NCBI GenBank assembly: GCA_019633425.1
Contig: WSUB01000195.1
Location: 1 to 64,000 of the forward strand
Source of the DNA: Tulasnella sp. 424
Taxonomy: Eukaryota; Basidiomycota; Agaricomycetes; Cantharellales; Tulasnellaceae
Length of the DNA stretch: 64,000 bases
Direction: 5' to 3'
Part shown: positions 58,830-64,000 of the stretch, piece after piece
Layout of the letters: each line of letters starts with the position of its first letter
How positions within the stretch are numbered: position 1 is the stretch's first letter
Position numbers and translations under genes: made by a program
The notes under the pieces: model-generated
Databases searched by the model: none
The model's input: only the letters and a program-made list of their open reading frames with translations
Told to the model about the DNA's origin: nothing

Positions 58830-60173
58830 TCAAGAACATCCATCCACTGAAACGAACGAAAAGCTTTCCGGATCCAATTGAGAAACCCAAATATCCGGAT
58901 CACCGCAATTTCCGTAGGAGTATGTTGTAATCTTGGGGATGTTCCGTCTGGCGCGGGCTAGATTGATTAGGTCGACATCAAATGACGAAGAACGGTTCCC
59001 CTTCTCTCGGCTCAGCTGGATGCTGCGAAGTTGAGGGAGAGGGTTGTCCAATTCACCACACATGCTTTCTTTCGTTGATTTGAGGTATTCGAGAGCGAGT
59101 TGGGCAGGGCCCGACTCATCGAGTACGAGATCCACGGGAGCTGATGGAGGGGCGGCTTTTTCGAAATCCTGGAGTAATCTGATAGAAATCTCCCATGTGT
59201 CTGGTTCAACCCCTATGTCGACGATTACGCGTGAGGGAGGCTGTAATTCGCCTTCTCGAGTGGTGGTGAAGACAGCGAAGTGGTCATAGGTAATGGCGAT
59301 ATCGTATTCGCCGTGGTCCCGAAGGAGCTCGGTTGACAGTGGAGACAGTATGTGCAAGGTGGACGGCACCCAGTTCCATTCAAACTTGAAATAGCTGTCT
59401 GCGAGGCGAGGAGCGATGATCATCCCGAGTATTGACTCAGTGCGTTCGAATGGCCTTTGACTCTCCTGGAAGCTGAATGACGAGAGCTTGGCTAGAAGGA
59501 CCGGTTGACACAGCGACTGGTTTGTATCGAGCTGCAGTTGTTCAAGCTCGGGACACGCATTAAGAATGTCACCAAGCTTGTTGACTGCGACTTCTTCAGG
59601 TTGGTACGTAACCCCCCAAAGCCGAAGTTCCTTCAGGTTTTTAAGGAAGCACACGCCCGCTGAGATGGTGACGACCGCCAAATCGACCGATGACAGGGAC
59701 GGAGTTACACCTCCGAATGCGAGATTGTCGGCCGCAAAAGATGCACAGGACACGACGAGCCTCCTAAGCTTAGGAGCATGTTCGTTGATGTACTTTGATA
59801 TGTCGAAATGGCAGCCAGTGACCTCCAGGCTGCGCCATCGGTGAATGTAGGGGATGACGAATGGCATGAATTCCCTGAGAGATAGGTGATAGCCGCTGGA
59901 AAGGATGTTTAATGGTGCTTCCCCAGACTTTCTTATCCATCTTTGGATTTCCTGCGGGGAGAACCGAGCTTTCGACTCATTGGGGATGCAGGTCCAGAAG
60001 CAGGGATTGGAGTCTATTGCGACTTGCCACGCTCTATTGACGAGGCGAAGTTCCTCGGTGCGAATAATTCTCTGCACCGGGCGCAGTGTGTCGAACGAAA
60101 GGAAGATTATGGGGGCGAAAAGGTCGGTGGGGAGGTGACTCATGTAGTCCATCGTGCTCGAGGCTGACTCCAT
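58830..60173 (-). CDS. F-box-like protein (family II), intact
   Basis: A single exon of 447 aa starting MESASSTMDYMSHLPTDLFA. The F-box-like part (about 8-55: LPTDLFAPIIFLSFDTL, then TEELRLVNRAWQVAIDSNPCFW) is followed by irregular leucine-rich segments (LRRLVVSCASF, LKNLKELRLWGVTY, CPELEQLQLD, LPQLRSIQLS). The open frame continues a few codons upstream to a CAG that resembles an intron acceptor, so a short upstream exon is possible. By family it would present unknown substrates to an SCF ubiquitin ligase. Close paralogues lie on both sides. Confidence 0.75.
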   Translation of the reverse strand: MESASSTMDYMSHLPTDLFAPIIFLSFDTLRPVQRIIRTEELRLVNRAWQVAIDSNPCFWTCIPNESKARFSPQEIQRWIRKSGEAPLNILSSGYHLSLREFMPFVIPYIHRWRSLEVTGCHFDISKYINEHAPKLRRLVVSCASFAADNLAFGGVTPSLSSVDLAVVTISAGVCFLKNLKELRLWGVTYQPEEVAVNKLGDILNACPELEQLQLDTNQSLCQPVLLAKLSSFSFQESQRPFERTESILGMIIAPRLADSYFKFEWNWVPSTLHILSPLSTELLRDHGEYDIAITYDHFAVFTTTREGELQPPSRVIVDIGVEPDTWEISIRLLQDFEKAAPPSAPVDLVLDESGPAQLALEYLKSTKESMCGELDNPLPQLRSIQLSREKGNRSSSFDVDLINLARARRNIPKITTYSYGNCGDPDIWVSQLDPESFSFVSVDGCS

Positions 60174-60976
60174 CAGCACGTCCTGCAATGGTCATTTGGA
60201 TGAGCGCTAGCCCCAGGTTAGGAGGACACCCAAGTAAAATGAATAATTACCTAAGTTGGGGCCCGGAAGTACCTTGTAGCTTTTTTTTCTTCGGGTGGTT
60301 GGCCTAGCGGCCTAGCTCCGTCGAAGTTCAAGTTGCAGCTAGCCAGATGGAGACCACAACAGTCCCAACTTGACAACAACATTTGGTACTTTCAGAAGAG
60401 CTGAATCGAGTATCTCAAATGTGGGGCGACTTACTGGTTAGGGGTGCAGTTCTAGAGAGGAGAAGTTGGAGACACCCTTCCAGTGGGAACGCTTGCTAGA
60501 CAAACAATAAACACTTCCACGCTCCAGAACGAACATGGCTTTCGGCATGATACCGCTACCAAAGAACGCATTTCGGACAGTATATTGTAGAGCAAGATGG
60601 ATCAGAAGCTTACAAAACTTTCATTATTCGGCTGCAGAGGGCGAGCGAGCTTAGTTGTCATAACTGCTGCTGAAGAATTATTGAAGCGATTTCGGATTTC
60701 CACATACCGTTACATCGACCAGGTTACGGGATATAATGCAGTTAAGGGAGATTATCACTCCGTATTTCATAATTTTGCTCTTCAGAGTTTGGCCCACTTC
60801 CTTCAGAGCGTACTACTGAACCGCACTCCCGAAAGTAGCACAACAAGCGGTATCCAGCGGTAGTTTATGCATCCCAGAGATTCAATGATTCTCTCAACAG
60901 TTATCAAATTTATTACTTGAAATCGAACACATCAGCGAGATTTTCTATCCACCGAACCCATTCCACACGCCTCTCA
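60174..60976. other. Spacer in the F-box II array
   Basis: 60620-60960 resembles 62590-62930, and 60300-60480 resembles 58280-58460. The spacers were therefore copied with the genes. A plus-strand 88-codon frame (60597-60863) falls in the repeated spacer and is broken in the other copy, so I do not call it. Confidence 0.5.
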
Positions 60977-62320
60977 TTATTGTGAAGCTACAAATGATGA
61001 GCTCGCTCGATCCAACTGCAAAATCTGAATATCATCATATCCCATTCCCCCCCTTACTCTGATTTGAATTTTAGGAACGTCTTGCCTTGCGTGAGCGAAT
61101 TCGCTTAGCATGTTTTTGTATGTATCTATGCTGTTCGGCTGAAGTCGTGCATTAAGCCGGAGGGTACGGAGTTGAGGCAAAGGATGCCCTAATGACCCAT
61201 CTATCCCGCTCACGGTCGATTTAAGGTAGTCGAAGATTCTTCCGGTGGCTCTAAAGATGTCGATGACGATATCCACGGTAGCTGACAAAGGGGCGGCTTT
61301 CTCAACGTCCTCCAGTATTTTAAGGGCAGGGCCTCCCCTTCGGGCGGAGGACGACAGGCTGACGAACACCGTTGGAGAAGTAAGAGATTTGCCTTCCTCA
61401 TCTATTACCGAGATTGAAACGCGCCAGTCGGATATGATTAAGCGATATTTGTCGTGTCGAAGGAGAAGTTCGGTTGACAGCGGAGACAGGATGTTCATCG
61501 TCGGCCATGCCCAGCACTCGTCGAAGACGAGACGGATAGAGGCAAGGTAAGGAGCCCTAATCATGCCGAATATAGCCCCCGTGATCTCGGGTGGGTTTCG
61601 TAGTCCCTGGAGGTTGAAGGATGAGAGTTTGGCCAAACGGACAGGGGGTCGTTCTGCCATCGAGGGGTCGGTGGTGTACAGTGCGTCGACCTCCAATTTT
61701 TCTAGGTCAGGACACGCACTAAGCGCATCACGAAGCTTGGCGAGAGAAGGAGTTTGGTGATTGTTTGTAATCCGTTGAAGACAAAGCTCCCTTAAATCCC
61801 TCAGGAAGGTCAGGTCGACATCCTTGGGGATGGCAATGTTGCACAGAGTAACGGATGAGAGGGACGGAGTTATGCCATCAAACACAACTTCTTCGGAAGA
61901 AAGGGAGGCGAAGAAGAGGGTGAGCGATTCCAGCAAAGGCGCGGGCTCCTTGATGTACTTTGAGATAGCGGAACCCTCAAGCTGGCCAGTGATCTCCACT
62001 TGTCGCCAGCGGTGAGTATGATTTGTAACCAATGGCATGAACACCTCGAGAGGTCGAGTACCTCTGGTGCACAGGACGTGTAGTGGCGCTTCTCCGGACT
62101 TCCGTATCCACCGTTGTATTGCCTGCTCGGAAGCTCTAGCCTCATTCGGGATGAACGTCCAGAAGAGAGGAGTGCTGTCTAGAGCGGCTTGCCACGCCTT
62201 GCTGACGAGGCGCAGCTCCTCCGTGCGAATAAGCCTTCGAAGTGAGTCCAGTGTGTCGAAGGAAAGGACGATTATGGCGGTGAAAAGCTCGATGGGGAGT
62301 CGACTCATGGGGTCCGTCAT
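60977..62320 (-). CDS. F-box-like protein (family II), intact
   Basis: A single exon of 447 aa starting MTDPMSRLPIELFTAIIVL. The F-box-like start (LPIELFTAIIVLSFDTL, then EELRLVSKAWQAALDSTPLFW) and leucine-rich segments (LESLTLFFASL, FLRDLRELCLQRI, CPDLEKLEVDAL, LPQLRTLRLNARL) match its neighbours. It shares with the gene at the right edge the sequences DWRVSIS, SPTVFVSL and KILEDVEKAAPLSATVD, so these two form a subgroup apart from the 55-60 kb genes. Confidence 0.75.
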   Translation of the reverse strand: MTDPMSRLPIELFTAIIVLSFDTLDSLRRLIRTEELRLVSKAWQAALDSTPLFWTFIPNEARASEQAIQRWIRKSGEAPLHVLCTRGTRPLEVFMPLVTNHTHRWRQVEITGQLEGSAISKYIKEPAPLLESLTLFFASLSSEEVVFDGITPSLSSVTLCNIAIPKDVDLTFLRDLRELCLQRITNNHQTPSLAKLRDALSACPDLEKLEVDALYTTDPSMAERPPVRLAKLSSFNLQGLRNPPEITGAIFGMIRAPYLASIRLVFDECWAWPTMNILSPLSTELLLRHDKYRLIISDWRVSISVIDEEGKSLTSPTVFVSLSSSARRGGPALKILEDVEKAAPLSATVDIVIDIFRATGRIFDYLKSTVSGIDGSLGHPLPQLRTLRLNARLQPNSIDTYKNMLSEFAHARQDVPKIQIRVRGGMGYDDIQILQLDRASSSFVASQ

Positions 62321-62924
62321 TTTGAAGACGGTTTGGTCAAAGCTTGCTCTGCGAGGCAACTGCCTAGTAAAGGACCGGGATCAGGGATCAAAAACAATCA
62401 ACTTTGGGCTAGTAAGAGGTACAGGGACTTACTGATGCGTGTGCAATCCAAGAAAGAGGGCACAGGGCAAACTTCGCGCTTGAGGAAACTCAACCGTGGC
62501 AATGTTTGCCATCAAAGGATATTGTGTTTATTGCCAGGTTTCGGCCACCATCTGTTCAACAGGTGGGTCAGAAACGTATAACACCTTCGTTGTTCAGGTG
62601 CAGAGGACGAGCGAGCTTAGTTGTCAAAGCTGTCGCTAAAGAATTACTGGAGTGATTTCTAGTTTTCACAAGACCGTTACATCGACTAGGATACGGGAAA
62701 TAATACAGTTAAGGGGTATTATCACTCCGCATTTCATAATTTTGCTTTTCAGAGTTTGGCTTACCTCATTCAGAGCGCACGACTGAGTATAGCACGCGAA
62801 GCGCAGCGTCACGAGCCAGTCCATGCGCCCGAGAAATTCAACAGTTTCCAACAGTCGTCAAATTCATCACTTGGTACGGAACACAATAGCGAGATTTTTC
62901 TATCGACCCATTCCACCACGCCTC

Positions 62925-64000
62925 TCACCGTTGCGAAGAGACAAAGGATGAGCTTGTTCGATCCCATTGCAAAACCTCAGCATCGTCATTCCCCATTCTC
63001 CCCCAGACCTTGATTCTGATTATTGGAATGCCCGGTTGTGCATGAGCTAAATCGCTCAACGGGGTTTCGTATGTATCGGTGAGGTTTTGTTGATGCCGTG
63101 CATTCAGCTGAACGGTACGAAGTTGGGGTAAAGGATGGCCCCAAGATCCATCTATCCTCTTCACGGTTGATTTAAGGTAGGCGATGACGATTCCGGCGGA
63201 GTTGGAGTGGGAGAGGATAACATCCACGGTAGCCGACAAAGGAGCGGCTTTCCCAACGTCCTCCAGTATTTTCAGAGCAGCGCGCCCACTTCCGACATCG
63301 GGCAGCACACTGACGGCCACTGCCGGAGAAGTAGAAAATCTTCCTTCCTCGTCGATCGTTGAGATTGCAATGCGCCAGTCGGATATGAAAACGGTGTATT
63401 TGGTGTGTCGAAGGAGAAGTTCGGTTGACAGTGAAGACAGGATGTTTTTCGTCGGCATCGCCCAGTATTCGTCGAAGGCGAAACGGACAGAGGCGAGGCG
63501 AGGAGCACTGATCATGCCGAATATAGTTCCCGTGATTAGGTGTGGATTGTATGATCCCCGGAGGATGAAGGATGAGAGTTTGGCCATAACGATAGGCGGT
63601 CGTCCTGCCATTGACGACTCGACTTGGAGGGTGTACCCCGCATCAAGCTCCAATCGTTCTAGGTCAGGACACGCACCAAGAACGTCACGAATCTTGGTGA
63701 GAGGAGGAATTTGATGGTTGTCCGTGTTCTCTCGAAGAGAAAAATCCCTCAGATTCCTGAGGAAAGTCAGGTCGCTTGGGATGGCGACGCCGCGCAGACT
63801 AACGGATGAGAGGGACGGGGTTACGCCGCCAAATGCGACTTCGTCGGAAGAGAGGGATGCGGCGAAGATGGTGAGCGATTCCAGCAAAGGTGCGGGCTCC
63901 TTGATGTACTTTGAAATAGCCGAACCCTGGCCGTCAATCTCCAGTTTCTGCCAGCGATGAATATGGGGTGTAACCAATGGCATGAATACCTCCACGGGTC
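62925..64000 (-). CDS. F-box-like protein (family II), cut by window edge
   Basis: The C-terminal 357 or so residues of a paralogue of the 60977-62320 gene. It is open from the window end (VEVFMPLVTPHIHRW) to the stop at 62925. The F-box itself should lie beyond the right edge. Leucine-rich segments (LESLTIFAASL, FLRNLRDFSLRE, CPDLERLELDAG) are conserved and I see no lesions in the visible part. Confidence 0.7.
   Translation of the reverse strand, partial: PVEVFMPLVTPHIHRWQKLEIDGQGSAISKYIKEPAPLLESLTIFAASLSSDEVAFGGVTPSLSSVSLRGVAIPSDLTFLRNLRDFSLRENTDNHQIPPLTKIRDVLGACPDLERLELDAGYTLQVESSMAGRPPIVMAKLSSFILRGSYNPHLITGTIFGMISAPRLASVRFAFDEYWAMPTKNILSSLSTELLLRHTKYTVFISDWRIAISTIDEEGRFSTSPAVAVSVLPDVGSGRAALKILEDVGKAAPLSATVDVILSHSNSAGIVIAYLKSTVKRIDGSWGHPLPQLRTVQLNARHQQNLTDTYETPLSDLAHAQPGIPIIRIKVWGRMGNDDAEVLQWDRTSSSFVSSQR

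Overview
The window reads as Agaricomycete (mushroom-forming basidiomycete) nuclear DNA. The evidence is many short spliceosomal introns (about 50-95 nt, GTRNGT...YAG), F-box/LRR-like gene arrays, class I sesquiterpene synthases of basidiomycete type, and NACHT-WD40 proteins of the HET-E/NLR type. I cannot name the species. Gene models below were built by hand from reading frames, splice sites and comparison between copies inside the window.

Layout. (1) 1-13.8 kb holds few or no intact genes. It is three decayed, roughly tandem copies of a multi-kb unit (starting near 840, 3337 and 10540), each with a possible short ORF of about 130 aa and pieces of a segment that is also the upstream region of the next gene. 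(2) 13.9-17.2 kb is a RING plus RRM protein with seven introns (880 aa). (3) 17.6-23.5 kb is three F-box/LRR-like genes on the minus strand: one intact, one split by an in-frame TAG, one whose first exon lacks a clear start. (4) 23.2-51.2 kb is a large direct tandem duplication (about 14.6 kb and 13.4 kb). Each copy carries an F-box 5' end, a lipin (Pah1-type phosphatidate phosphatase) pseudogene on the plus strand, an NLR gene and a sesquiterpene synthase gene on the minus strand. (5) 52.6-54.8 kb is an intact eight-exon STE24 CAAX protease. (6) 55.2-64 kb is a tandem array of a second F-box family: two broken, two intact, one cut by the window edge.

The most interesting part is the duplicated module. 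In copy 1 all predicted exons of a TKL-like kinase, a helical region, a NACHT NTPase and ten WD40 repeats join in one frame as a 1,662-aa kinase-NACHT-WD40 receptor-like protein. In copy 2 a deletion of about 170 bp destroys the end of the kinase, while the NACHT-WD40 part stays open (1,388 aa, twelve WD40 repeats). The WD40 repeats are nearly identical except at a few positions, as in fungal allorecognition/NLR proteins. The linked terpene synthases (449 and 450 aa) are both intact and both carry a long C-terminal extension ending in a hydrophobic segment. I infer a duplicated NLR plus terpene synthase module; there is no direct evidence that the two genes work together.
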